DNA of 64,000 nucleotides. Origin: Prado023 sp964418695. GTDB lineage: Bacteria > Actinomycetota > Actinomycetes > S36-B12 > CAIYMF01. Where the stretch lies: contig CAYQMN010000003.1 in assembly GCA_964418695.1 (NCBI GenBank), positions 1 through 64,000 of the forward strand, written 5' to 3'. Position 1 is the first letter of the stretch. Each line of letters begins with the position of its first letter. Shown piece after piece: positions 36,567 through 44,200 of the stretch. The notes under the pieces were generated by a model. The model saw only the letters and a list, made by a program, of their open reading frames with translations. It searched no databases and had not been told where the DNA came from. The translations under genes were made by a program, and so were the position numbers.

Positions 36567-36782
36567 CTACACGGGTGTCATTCGTTCCACAGCTGTGGAC
36601 AACGCTGTGGATGATGGGGTCGTTCCCGGATCGACCGTCACGTCGGTGAACGGCAGATTCGGCTCCAGCCACGGGAACACGTAGAGGAACAGCACGGCCA
36701 CCACGGCCAGTGCCAGCGCCAGGGCGACCAGCACACGCACCGGAGTCGGGCCCGGCAGATGGCGCCACAGCCACGCGTACAT
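36567..36782 (-). CDS. Small single-pass membrane protein after sortase
   Basis: 71 aa: a short cytoplasmic start (MYAWLWRHLPGPTPVRV), one membrane helix (LVALALALAVVAVLFLYVF), then WLEPNLPFTDVTVDPG and a Ser/Thr tail. The ATG overlaps the sortase stop (TGATG), so it is translated with it. Similar short proteins accompany class E sortases in actinobacteria; the function is unknown. Its 3' end overlaps the 28-bp repeated element. Confidence 0.75.
   Translation of the reverse strand: MYAWLWRHLPGPTPVRVLVALALALAVVAVLFLYVFPWLEPNLPFTDVTVDPGTTPSSTALSTAVERMTPV
36575..36602 (+). repeat. 28-bp element copy A: GTGTCATTCGT-N8-TGTGGACAA
   Basis: GTGTCATTCGT at 36575-36585 and TGTGGACAA (a DnaA-box complement) at 36594-36602, with an 8-base spacer. 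The same two words with the same spacing occur at 44117-44144. A second box-like TGTGGATGA follows at about 36606. It lies between the convergent crgA and sortase clusters. Confidence 0.75.
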
Positions 36783-37504
36783 CAGGGCCCCTTCCTGATC
36801 GCGTCGGGCACCTCGCCGGAGGACTTGTCCAGGGTGTCGGTCAGGGTGCCCCACCAGATCCAGCGCTGCGTGCTGGCCCAGCGGGGGTTGCACGTGGTCA
36901 GGGTGATGAGCCTCTCGGTCGGCTCCTGGTCGGGGTGGCCGGGTACCGGCTCGATCGTCCAGGTCGCCGAGGGTGCCACGATCGCGTCCTTGTCCAAGGT
37001 GTAGGTGAACCACTGCGTCTCGGTCTGGACGATCACCTCGTCGCCGGCCTTGAGCTTGTCGATGTCCTTGAGTGGCTCGCCGTTGGTGGCCCGGTGACCG
37101 GCCACCGCGAAGTTGCCGACCTCGCCGGGCAGCGCCGTTCCCGGGTAGTGCCCGAGCCCTTGAGCCAGCTGCGGCGGCTGGACGCCCTCGAGCACCGGAG
37201 TCCCCCACACGCTCTTGCTCAGGCGGGGGATGTACATCAGGGCGAAGGCGTTGCCCGGGATGGGCTTGACCTTGACGCTCGGCTTCGGTGCCGGGGTGGC
37301 CTCCCACTGCTGCGTGAGCTCCTGCGAGATCTGCTGGCTGGCCCGATCGGCCTCCACGTTGGTCCACCAGAGCTGGTAGACGACGAACAGCAGGAGCACC
37401 GCGCCCAGGGTGACCAGCAGCTCGCCGAGCACGCCGACGACCGCCCAGCCTCGCGAAGAGGCACGCCTGGGCTCAGTGACCTGCGCGGTCTGCGGGAGCG
37501 TCAT
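36782..37504 (-). CDS. Class E sortase
   Basis: 240 aa. An N-terminal membrane helix (VVGVLGELLVTLGAVLLLFV) is followed by the sortase fold. The catalytic His is in FAVAGHRATNGEP, the Cys in LITLTTCNPRWAST, and the Arg in the latter segment. Class E sortases join LAXTG-type proteins to the wall in actinobacteria. It overlaps the DUF881 gene upstream (ATGA) and the small membrane gene downstream. Confidence 0.93.
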   Translation of the reverse strand: MTLPQTAQVTEPRRASSRGWAVVGVLGELLVTLGAVLLLFVVYQLWWTNVEADRASQQISQELTQQWEATPAPKPSVKVKPIPGNAFALMYIPRLSKSVWGTPVLEGVQPPQLAQGLGHYPGTALPGEVGNFAVAGHRATNGEPLKDIDKLKAGDEVIVQTETQWFTYTLDKDAIVAPSATWTIEPVPGHPDQEPTERLITLTTCNPRWASTQRWIWWGTLTDTLDKSSGEVPDAIRKGP

Positions 37505-38361
37505 TCGACGACCGTCGCGTGCTCGGCGGACAGCGGCCCGGAGTACGCGGGCAGGACCATGGAGCGGCTGGCCACCTGGGAGTAGCCCAGGCCCACGACC
37601 TCAGCCCATTGGCGGAAGTACTGCACGGCGTCGTCGTCGTCCAGGGCGCTCTGCAGGGCCGTGCTGTCGCCGACCGCGCGCACCACGAACGGCGGCGAGT
37701 AGACCCGGCCGTGCAGGATCACCGTGTTGCCGACGCAGCGCACCGCACTGGTGCTGATGAGGCGCTCGCCCATCACCGTCACCCCGCTCGCGCCGCCGCG
37801 CCACAGCGCGTTCACCACGCCCTGCAGATCCTGCTGGTGGACCAGGTAGTCGTCGCCGGTCAGATCACCGGGGATCTCCTGGGGGACCGGAGCATCGTCC
37901 AGGGTGACCGTGACCCCCGGACCGCGGACCTCCGTGGTGCCCACCACCGGGGCCAGGACCGCGGCACGTGCGCGGCTCGCGGTCAGCAGGGGCTCGGACC
38001 GGGCAGGGTCGGACTTGAGCCGCTCGACCTCGGCGTCCAGCGCGCGCAGCTGGGCGGTCAGCTCGCTGTTGAGCTGGGCCCGGCTCTCGATCGCTCCCCG
38101 CAGGCCGCCGGTCCCGTCGGTGCGCAGGGCGCCGTTCACCGAGGCCCGCGCGCTGGCCACGAACATCGCGCCGGCCAGCGCGAAGACGCAGGCCGCGGCG
38201 AAGGTCGCCCCCTTCGGGACCCTTCCTCGCCGATGCAGCAGACGACGAAGTCGGGCTCTGGTCCTGCTGCGACCCGTGAGCTCGGGCTCGTCGGGCCAGG
38301 TCGCCAGCAGACGTGACCCGTCCGGCGGGCCGGACTGCTGCGGGGTGGCGCTCGGGTGCAC
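37501..38361 (-). CDS. DUF881 family membrane protein
   Basis: 286 aa from the GTG at 38361, where TACGGT (38369-38374, minus strand) sits 7 bases upstream as a leaderless -10. The cytoplasmic N-terminus is about 50 residues; one membrane helix (ATFAAACVFALAGAMFVASA) is followed by a coiled coil (RAQLNSELTAQLRALDAEVE) and the external DUF881 domain (VTVTLDDAP, DLQGVVNALWRGGASGVTV, ILHGRVYSPPFVVRAVG). The family lies next to crgA and trpG in mycobacteria. Function is unknown; an envelope role is likely. Confidence 0.9.
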   Translation of the reverse strand: MHPSATPQQSGPPDGSRLLATWPDEPELTGRSRTRARLRRLLHRRGRVPKGATFAAACVFALAGAMFVASARASVNGALRTDGTGGLRGAIESRAQLNSELTAQLRALDAEVERLKSDPARSEPLLTASRARAAVLAPVVGTTEVRGPGVTVTLDDAPVPQEIPGDLTGDDYLVHQQDLQGVVNALWRGGASGVTVMGERLISTSAVRCVGNTVILHGRVYSPPFVVRAVGDSTALQSALDDDDAVQYFRQWAEVVGLGYSQVASRSMVLPAYSGPLSAEHATVVE

Positions 38362-38368
38362 GCCGCTC

Positions 38369-38385
38369 ACCGTACCGGCGACAAT
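38369..38385. promoter_or_regulatory. Back-to-back leaderless promoters of DUF881 and pabA
   Basis: TACGGT on the minus strand (38369-38374) precedes the DUF881 GTG by 7 bases. GACAAT on the plus strand (38380-38385) precedes the pabA GTG by 6. The two start codons are only 30 bases apart, so the promoters must overlap. Confidence 0.5.
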
Positions 38386-38391
38386 GACCGG

Positions 38392-39048
38392 GTGACGGCG
38401 CGCATCCTGATCGTGGACAACTACGACTCCTTCGTGTTCAACATCGCCCAGTACCTGGGACAGCTCGGGGCCCAGGTGGACGTCCGGCGCAACGACGAGG
38501 TCCAGGTGGGACAGGCCCAGAGGTACGACGGCGTCCTGCTGTCCCCGGGACCCGGCGAGCCCCAGGACGCCGGGGTCTGCATGGACATGGTGCGCCACTG
38601 CGCGGGCCAGGTGCCCCTGCTGGGCGTGTGCCTGGGACACCAGGCCATCGGGGCGGTCTTCGGTGGCGTGGTGTCGCGCGCCCCGGAGCTGCTGCACGGC
38701 AAGACCTCGATGGTCCACCACCGTGGCCAGGGGGTGCTCGCGGGCCTGCCGAATCCGTTCCGGGCGACCCGCTACCACTCGCTGGCCGTCGAGCGCGACA
38801 GCGTGCCCGACGAGCTGGAGGTCACCGGCTGGACGGACTCCGGCGTGGTGATGGCGCTGCGGCACCGCGAGCTGGACGTCGAGGGGGTGCAGTTCCACCC
38901 GGAGTCGGTGCTCACCGAGGGCGGGCACCGGATGCTGGCGACCTGGCTGGTCCGGTGCGGCGACGAGGGCGCGGTGGCCCGCTCCGAGGGGCTGGCGCCG
39001 GTGGTCGGCCGGGTGGGTGTGACTCTGGCCGGGACGGGAACCGCGTAG
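38392..39048 (+). CDS. pabA: Aminodeoxychorismate/anthranilate synthase glutamine amidotransferase subunit
   Basis: 218 aa class I glutamine amidotransferase supplying ammonia for p-aminobenzoate or anthranilate synthesis. It starts ARILIVDNYDSFVFNIAQYL and contains LLSPGPGEP, the nucleophile in LLGVCLGHQAIG, and the His-Glu in GVQFHPESVLTEGG. The GTG at 38392 is leaderless-type. The synthase partner is not nearby. In many actinobacteria pknB, pknA, pbpA and rodA follow here; they are absent. Confidence 0.93.
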   Translation: MTARILIVDNYDSFVFNIAQYLGQLGAQVDVRRNDEVQVGQAQRYDGVLLSPGPGEPQDAGVCMDMVRHCAGQVPLLGVCLGHQAIGAVFGGVVSRAPELLHGKTSMVHHRGQGVLAGLPNPFRATRYHSLAVERDSVPDELEVTGWTDSGVVMALRHRELDVEGVQFHPESVLTEGGHRMLATWLVRCGDEGAVARSEGLAPVVGRVGVTLAGTGTA

Positions 39049-39144
39049 GCGGGCTGGGCCGGACGCCTGGGTCGGGCGCTGGGGCCGGGTGCTGGCCACG
39101 AGCTCGGGCCGGACGCGGGGGCGGGTGCTGGGGCTGGGCGCCCG

Positions 39145-40329
39145 TCAGGTGAAGGCGCTCGCCAGCCGGTCCACGGCGGTGGTCAGCACCCCGGGGCGCT
39201 TGCAGAACGCCCAGCGGACCCACGGGCCCCCGACGTCCTCGTGGTCGCAGAGGGCCCGCACCGGGATGGCCACGACCCCGGCCCGGTGGGGCAGGTCGGT
39301 GCAGAAGTCGTGCCCGCTGGCATAGCCCAGCGGGGTCACGTCGGTGACCAGGAAGTAGGTGCCCTGGCTGGGCTGGACGCGAAGTCCCACCTGGGTCAGA
39401 CCGGCGCTGAGCAGGTCGCGCTGGTGGGACAGCGTGGCTCGGACGCTGTCCCAGTGCTCGGCCGGGAGCTCGGTCAGCCCGGCGGCGATCGCCCACTGGA
39501 ACGGCCCACCCGACACGTAGCTCAGGTGCTGGCGGACGACGCGCACCGGACCGATCAGGGCAGCGGGACCGGTCGCCCAGCCCACCTTCCAGCCGGTGAA
39601 CGAGAACGACTTGCCGGCCGAGCCGACCGTGATCGTGCGCTGTGCCATCCCGGGCTGAGTGGCCAGCGGGACGTGCGGGTGCCCGTCGAACCACAGGTGC
39701 TCGTAGGCCTCGTCGGCCAGGACCAGCAGGTCGGCGTCCACGGCCACCTGGGCGATCGCGGCCAGCTCGGCTGGCGTCATCACGACTCCGGTGGGGTTGT
39801 GCGGGCTGTTGACGATCAGCAGCCGGGTGCGCTCGGTGACGGCGGCCCGCAGTGCCTGCGGATCCGGGCGGAACGCGCCCGGCAGCGGCGGGACGGACAC
39901 CCGCCGGCCGCCGGCCAGGTCGATGACGGCCGCGTACAGGTCGAACCAGGGCTCAAGGACCAGCACCTCGTCGCCGGGCTCGACCAGTGCCAGCACCGTG
40001 GCCGCGATCGCCTCGGACGCGCCGGTGGTCACCACGACGTCGGTCGCGGGGTCCCAGTCCAGGTCGTACCAGGTGCGCTGGTGCTCGCAGATCGCCGTGC
40101 GCAGCTCGGGCAGACCGTGCGCCGGCGGGTACTGGGCGCCGCGGCCGTCGCGGATCGCGGCCAGCGCGGCATCGCGCACGAGGGCTGGACCTTCGGTGTC
40201 GGGGAAGCCCTGGCCCAGGTTGATCGCGCCCAGGCGCGTGGCCAGAGCCGACATCTCCCCGAAGATCGAGCGCTCGTGTCCGGCCATCCGGGCGACGAGC
40301 AGGTCGCCCCGGGCGGCCGGCCGGCTCAC
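39145..40329 (-). CDS. dapC: Pyridoxal-phosphate aminotransferase, DapC-like
   Basis: 394 aa fold-type I aminotransferase. It shows EMSALATRLGAINLGQGFPD, VVTTGASEAIAATVLAL, the NSPHNPTGVV loop, DEAYEHLWFDG, and PLP-Lys in VGSAGKSFSFTGWKVGW. The sequence closely follows mycobacterial N-succinyldiaminopimelate aminotransferase DapC, which would feed lysine and peptidoglycan synthesis. Substrate assignment within this family is not certain. The GTG start overlaps the stop of the SDR gene. Confidence 0.8.
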   Translation of the reverse strand: MSRPAARGDLLVARMAGHERSIFGEMSALATRLGAINLGQGFPDTEGPALVRDAALAAIRDGRGAQYPPAHGLPELRTAICEHQRTWYDLDWDPATDVVVTTGASEAIAATVLALVEPGDEVLVLEPWFDLYAAVIDLAGGRRVSVPPLPGAFRPDPQALRAAVTERTRLLIVNSPHNPTGVVMTPAELAAIAQVAVDADLLVLADEAYEHLWFDGHPHVPLATQPGMAQRTITVGSAGKSFSFTGWKVGWATGPAALIGPVRVVRQHLSYVSGGPFQWAIAAGLTELPAEHWDSVRATLSHQRDLLSAGLTQVGLRVQPSQGTYFLVTDVTPLGYASGHDFCTDLPHRAGVVAIPVRALCDHEDVGGPWVRWAFCKRPGVLTTAVDRLASAFT

Positions 40330-41093
40330 CGGTGCGCGACGCGGTCGCGGGCGCCGCCGACCAAGCGCACCAGCGGTCGGGGTGCGTACTGCCCGGCCAG
40401 GGCGAGCAGGCCGTAGCGCTTGGACGGCACGGAGAGCACCCGACCCCGGCGCGCGTCGGCCAGGCCGTCGCGCGCGACCTGACGGGCGTCCAGCCAGGCG
40501 AAGTCGGGCATCCCGCCCATCTCCATGTTCGCCCGACCGTGGAACTCGGTGCGGGTGAAGCCCGGGCAGACCGCCGTGGCCGTCACCCCGGTCCCGGCGA
40601 GCTCCCCCTGCAGGCCCTCGGTGAAGCTGGTCACCCAGGTCTTGGCCGCGCTGTACGTGCCGTAGGGGAAGAACCCGGCCACGCTGGAGACGTTGATGAC
40701 CCGACCGCTCCCCCGGGCGACCATCGCCTGCAGGGCGGCATGGGTCAGCCGCAGCGGAGCCACCACCAGGACGTCGACCAGGTACTCCTCGGCGGCCAGA
40801 TCCCCGGTCACGAAGTCCTGGTTGAGCCCGAGCCCCGCGTTGTTCACGAGCAGGTCGATCGGGTCGTCCTCGTCGGCCAGCCGGTCCATGACCGCCTGGC
40901 AGCCCTCGCGGGTGGACAGGTCAGCGGGCAGGACGGACACCCGGACGCCGTGGTCCTTGGACAGCTCGCCGGCCACCTGCTCCAGGCGCTGCGCCGTGCG
41001 GGCCACCAGGACCAGGTCCGTGCCCTCCTCGGCGAGCACGTCGGCGAAGGCGCGCCCGATTCCAGCAGTGGCTCCCGTGATCAGCGCGGTCAT
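40326..41093 (-). CDS. Short-chain dehydrogenase/reductase
   Basis: 255 aa classical SDR: NAD(P)-binding TGATAGIGRAFADVLAEEG, NNAG in LLVNNAGLGL, catalytic Ser (VINVSSVAG) and YxxxK (YGTYSAAKTW). The substrate is unknown. The ATG at 41093 has a CAGACT -10-like element 7 bases upstream on the minus strand, so it may also be transcribed independently of pyrE. Confidence 0.9.
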   Translation of the reverse strand: MTALITGATAGIGRAFADVLAEEGTDLVLVARTAQRLEQVAGELSKDHGVRVSVLPADLSTREGCQAVMDRLADEDDPIDLLVNNAGLGLNQDFVTGDLAAEEYLVDVLVVAPLRLTHAALQAMVARGSGRVINVSSVAGFFPYGTYSAAKTWVTSFTEGLQGELAGTGVTATAVCPGFTRTEFHGRANMEMGGMPDFAWLDARQVARDGLADARRGRVLSVPSKRYGLLALAGQYAPRPLVRLVGGARDRVAHR

Positions 41094-41126
41094 GGGGGCC
41101 AGTCTGCCGCCCCTGGGCGCTCGGGG

Positions 41127-41666
41127 TCAGGCCAGCCCGAGGTCGGCCAGCTGGAAGGCCGCCCGGTACGGCAGGCCGGCCGCGTCGATCGCCGGCTGCG
41201 CGCCCCGCTCGACGATGACCGCGACGCCCACCACCTGCGCCCCTGCCTCCTGCAGGGCCTGCACGGCGGTCAGGACCGATCCGCCGGTGGTCGAGGTGTC
41301 CTCGACGGCCAGGACGCGACGGCCCGCGACATCCGGGCCCTCGATGCGGCGCTGCAGGCCGTGGGCCTTCTCGGACTTGCGCACCACGAACGCATCCAGC
41401 GTCCGGCCGCGGGCGGCGGCCGCGTGCAGCATCGCGGCGGCGACCGGGTCGGCGCCCAGGGTCAGACCGCCGACCGCGTCATAGCCCAGGTCCTCGGTCA
41501 GGTCGAGCATGACCTGACCCACCAGCGGTGCGCTGTCCCCGGCCAGGGTGACCCGGCGCAGGTCCACGTAGTAGTCGGCCTCGCGGCCGGAGGACAGCAC
41601 CACCCGGCCGTGCACCACCGCCTGGGCAAGGATGCGCTCGCGCAGGGCCGCGCGCACGTCACTCAT
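41127..41666 (-). CDS. pyrE: Orotate phosphoribosyltransferase
   Basis: 179 aa enzyme converting orotate and PRPP to OMP in pyrimidine synthesis. It contains SGREADYYVDLRRVTL, VGGLTLGADPVAAAML, and the PRPP loop RVLAVEDTSTTGGSVLTAV. The ATG overlaps the end of dedA by 8 bases. Confidence 0.96.
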   Translation of the reverse strand: MSDVRAALRERILAQAVVHGRVVLSSGREADYYVDLRRVTLAGDSAPLVGQVMLDLTEDLGYDAVGGLTLGADPVAAAMLHAAAARGRTLDAFVVRKSEKAHGLQRRIEGPDVAGRRVLAVEDTSTTGGSVLTAVQALQEAGAQVVGVAVIVERGAQPAIDAAGLPYRAAFQLADLGLA

Positions 41667-42339
41667 TCTCGAGGACCTCCTGGGCGAGCGCTGCGGTCTC
41701 GCGCCGGTGCTTGATCGCCTCGATGGCGATCGGGATGACGGACACCGCGACGATGCCGATCAGCATCAGCTCGATGTTCTCCTTGACGAACGGGATGTTG
41801 CCGAGGAAGTAGCCGAGCAGCGTGACCCCGGTGGCCCACAGGACGCCGCCGACCGTCGAGTAGATCGCGTAGGTCCGGTAGTCCATCCGGGCCACGCCGG
41901 CGGTCGCGGTGATGAACGTGCGCACGATGGGCACGAACCGGGCCAGCACGATCGCGCGTGGGCCGTACTTCACGAAGAACGTGTGCGTCTTCTCGACGTG
42001 CTCCTGCTTGAAGAGCCGCGAGTCCGGCTTGTTGAACAGCGCGGGTCCGGCCCGCCGCCCGATCCAGTAGCCCGTCAGGTTCCCCACGACCGCGGCCGCG
42101 GTCAGGATGAGGCAGCACAGCCACAGCGGATAGCTGATGACGCCGCTGGCGATGAACAGTCCCACCATGAACAGCAGGGAGTCGCCGGGCAGGAAGAAGC
42201 CGATCAGCAGGCCGGTCTCGGCGAAGATGATCGCCACCGCGATCCAGAACGCCGCGTTGCCGAACTGCTCGAGGTTCTGCGGGTCCAGCCACTCCGGGCC
42301 GAGCGCGGGGACAGCGGACATCACCGCGGCGAGACTCAC
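41659..42339 (-). CDS. DedA family membrane protein
   Basis: 226 aa. About five membrane segments, with the DedA signatures FAETGLLIGFFLPGDSLLF and GRRAGPALFNKPDSR, and the Arg-rich FVKYGPRAIVLARFVPIVR. DedA proteins are linked to lipid-carrier recycling and membrane homeostasis. The GTG at 42339 overlaps the upstream methyltransferase stop; an ATG at 42321 is possible. Confidence 0.92.
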   Translation of the reverse strand: MSLAAVMSAVPALGPEWLDPQNLEQFGNAAFWIAVAIIFAETGLLIGFFLPGDSLLFMVGLFIASGVISYPLWLCCLILTAAAVVGNLTGYWIGRRAGPALFNKPDSRLFKQEHVEKTHTFFVKYGPRAIVLARFVPIVRTFITATAGVARMDYRTYAIYSTVGGVLWATGVTLLGYFLGNIPFVKENIELMLIGIVAVSVIPIAIEAIKHRRETAALAQEVLENE

Positions 42340-42959
42340 CCAGGAAGGGTACCTGCCGGTGGTCCGGCCCCCGGACCGTTTCGGACCTGCCAGGCGTGCA
42401 TGGCGATCGCCGCCGCGGCTGCCACGTTGATCGACCGGGTCGACCCGGTCTGGGTGATGGCCACGACGTCCTGGGACACCGACAGCGCGTCCCGGGACAG
42501 GCCCGGGCCCTCCTGCCCCACCAGCAGGACACACGGAGTGGGCCAGTCGTAGCCCTCCAGGGACAGCGCGCCGGGGACGAGGTCCAGGGCGACGATCGGC
42601 AGGCGGTGCCCGGTGGCCCAGTCGGCCAGCGCGGCGGGGTCGCGATGATGGTGGACCGGCAGGTAGGCATCGGTCACCATCGCGCCGCGCCGGTTCCAGC
42701 GTCGCCGGCCGACCACATGCACGCCGCCGACGTTGAACGCGTTGGCGGTGCGCACGATCGAGCCGATGTTCAGGTCGTGCTGGAGGTTCTCGATGGCTAC
42801 GTGCAGCCCGGTGCGGGACTGGTCCAGCTCGGCCCGGATCGCCTCGACGCTCCAGTACCGGAAGCGGTCCACGACGTTGCGGGTGTCGCCCTCGGCCAGC
42901 AGCTCGGGGTCCAGGCGCGGGTCCTCGGGCCACGGGTGCGGATGCGGTCCGACGGGCAT
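42336..42959 (-). CDS. TrmH/SpoU family RNA 2'-O-methyltransferase
   Basis: 207 aa SPOUT enzyme with the trefoil-knot motifs: ENLQHDLNIGSIVRTANAF (motif 1), CVLLVGQEGPGLSRDAL (motif 2) and ITQTGSTRSINVAAAAAIA (motif 3). The target RNA is unknown. The ATG at 42959 has TACGCT (42966-42971, minus strand) 6 bases upstream, a leaderless promoter that would drive the whole trmH-dedA-pyrE-SDR-dapC operon. Confidence 0.93.
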   Translation of the reverse strand: MPVGPHPHPWPEDPRLDPELLAEGDTRNVVDRFRYWSVEAIRAELDQSRTGLHVAIENLQHDLNIGSIVRTANAFNVGGVHVVGRRRWNRRGAMVTDAYLPVHHHRDPAALADWATGHRLPIVALDLVPGALSLEGYDWPTPCVLLVGQEGPGLSRDALSVSQDVVAITQTGSTRSINVAAAAAIAMHAWQVRNGPGAGPPAGTLPG

Positions 42960-43019
42960 CGGGCGAGCGTACGGCTGCCTGTGGCCCGCGGCGATTTCCG
43001 GGGGTGGGGTCCGGGCGCC

Positions 43020-43025
43020 TAGAAT
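43020..43025 (+). promoter_or_regulatory. -10 element of tRNA-Ser
   Basis: TAGAAT, 7 bases before the mature 5' end of tRNA-Ser. An equivalent TAGAAT stands before tRNA-Pro. Confidence 0.6.
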
Positions 43026-43032
43026 TCGCGGC

Positions 43033-43120
43033 GGTGGCGTGTCCGAGCGGCCAAAGGAGCACGACTCGAAATCGTGTGTGGGTGATGAGCTCACCGTGGG
43101 TTCGAATCCCACCGCCACCG
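43033..43120 (+). tRNA. tRNA-Ser (anticodon CGA)
   Basis: Class II tRNA of 88 bases: acceptor GGTGGCG/CGCCACC with discriminator G, anticodon arm ACGA-CTCGAAA-TCGT (CGA), a long variable arm (GGGTGATGAGCTCACC), and T arm GTGGG-TTCGAAT-CCCAC. Confidence 0.96.
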
Positions 43121-43476
43121 CCGCACCGCGGGCCCCTGGATCCTCGATCCGGGGGCCTGTCCGCGTCCGATGCTGCCGAGTCACTGGGTGCCTGTTCCAG
43201 TCCGTCCACTCCCCCAAACACGGGCGAGGACGTCGATCGGGTGGCTCTCACCGTTCCACACGGCGCAGTGCAGCGTGCACCGGGTTGGAGCGACCGTGTC
43301 AGGCAGGACGTCGCGCAGCGGCATGGCTTCCACGGGGAGAGGCGACTGACGCCGCGTCACTTGCACGGAACCTGAGTTGATCGGGGCTGTCCGCGTCCGA
43401 GGTGCCCGATCCGGGACAGGGCTAGGGTGATCAGCGATCGGCGAGCCCGATGCCCGCCGCGGGAGGAGTGCCCGAG
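43121..43476. other. Intergenic region between tRNA-Ser and bfrB
   Basis: 356 bases with no convincing gene. It contains the tRNA terminator hairpin (43131-43157), an exact 14-base direct repeat CTGTCCGCGTCCGA (43157-43170 and 43387-43400), and a -10-like TAGGGT near 43423 that probably drives bfrB. Confidence 0.55.
43131..43157 (+). terminator. Hairpin after tRNA-Ser
   Basis: GCCCCTGGAT and ATCCGGGGGC pair with one mismatch around CCTCG, 10 bases past the tRNA end. Confidence 0.6.
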
Positions 43477-44007
43477 ATGAGCCGGACCCACGAGCTGCTG
43501 AACACCCAGATCGGTCACGAGTTCGCCGCGATGCAGCAATACGTGGCGATCGCGGTCTACTACGACAACCAGGCGCTGCCGCAGCTGGCCGGGCACTTCT
43601 ACCGACAGGCGCTCGAGGAGCGCAACCACGCGATGATGATCGTGCAGTACCTCATGGACCGGGATGCCCGGGTGACCATCCCCGGTGTCCCCGAGGTCCG
43701 CAACGACTTCGACTCGGTGACCGGGCCGTTGGAATTGGCACTGGCCCAGGAGAAGCAGGTCAGCGCCCAGTTCGAGCACATGACGGCGGTCGCCCGGGAA
43801 GACAGCGACTTCCTCGGCGAGCAGTTCATGCACTGGTTCCTCAAGGAGCAGGTCGAGGAGGTCGCCTCGATGTCGACGCTGTTGCAGGTGGCCCAGCGGG
43901 TCGGCGAGAACGTGATGCTGCTGGAGGACTACCTGTCCCGGGAGAAGGTCGGCGACGGCGGCGGGCCGGACGCGACCGCCCCGGGGGCGGCCGGCGGGGC
44001 TCTGTAG
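43477..44007 (+). CDS. bfrB: Ferritin BfrB
   Basis: 176 aa non-haem ferritin storing iron. Four-helix bundle with ferroxidase residues in QIGHEFAAMQQYVAIAVYYD (Glu), LEERNHAMMIVQYLMDRD (Glu-x-x-His) and the Glu/Gln of FLGEQFMHWFLKEQVEE. It closely resembles mycobacterial BfrB from end to end, including the C-terminal Gly/Ala tail. The ATG at 43477 follows GGGAGGAG. No obvious iron-regulator site was identified. Confidence 0.93.
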   Translation: MSRTHELLNTQIGHEFAAMQQYVAIAVYYDNQALPQLAGHFYRQALEERNHAMMIVQYLMDRDARVTIPGVPEVRNDFDSVTGPLELALAQEKQVSAQFEHMTAVAREDSDFLGEQFMHWFLKEQVEEVASMSTLLQVAQRVGENVMLLEDYLSREKVGDGGGPDATAPGAAGGAL

Positions 44008-44116
44008 GAGCGCACCGGCGTAGGCGCGCATCGGCGTCCCCGGTGGCGCGGGGCCGCGGGCCGGCGAGCAGCGGCTGACCGCCCGGCAGGCCGCAGGTGA
44101 ACGACAAGTTACAGGT

Positions 44117-44144
44117 GTGTCATTCGTCCCCAAGGTGTGGACAA
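44117..44144 (+). repeat. 28-bp element copy B, upstream of dnaX
   Basis: GTGTCATTCGT (44117-44127), 8 bases, TGTGGACAA (44136-44144), matching the copy at 36575-36602 in both words and spacing. It ends 44 bases before the dnaX -10, in a position to bind a regulator such as DnaA. Confidence 0.75.
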
Positions 44145-44200
44145 TCTGGGGATATCTGGGCGGGCTCGCGCTGTCGGGGGCCGGGATTAGGGTGGGCCGC

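Noticed and set aside
44117..44200. N-terminal extension of DnaX beginning MSFVPKVW
   Set aside because: It precedes the -10 TAGGGT and overlaps the repeated 28-bp element; DnaX homologues begin near LALYRTYRP.
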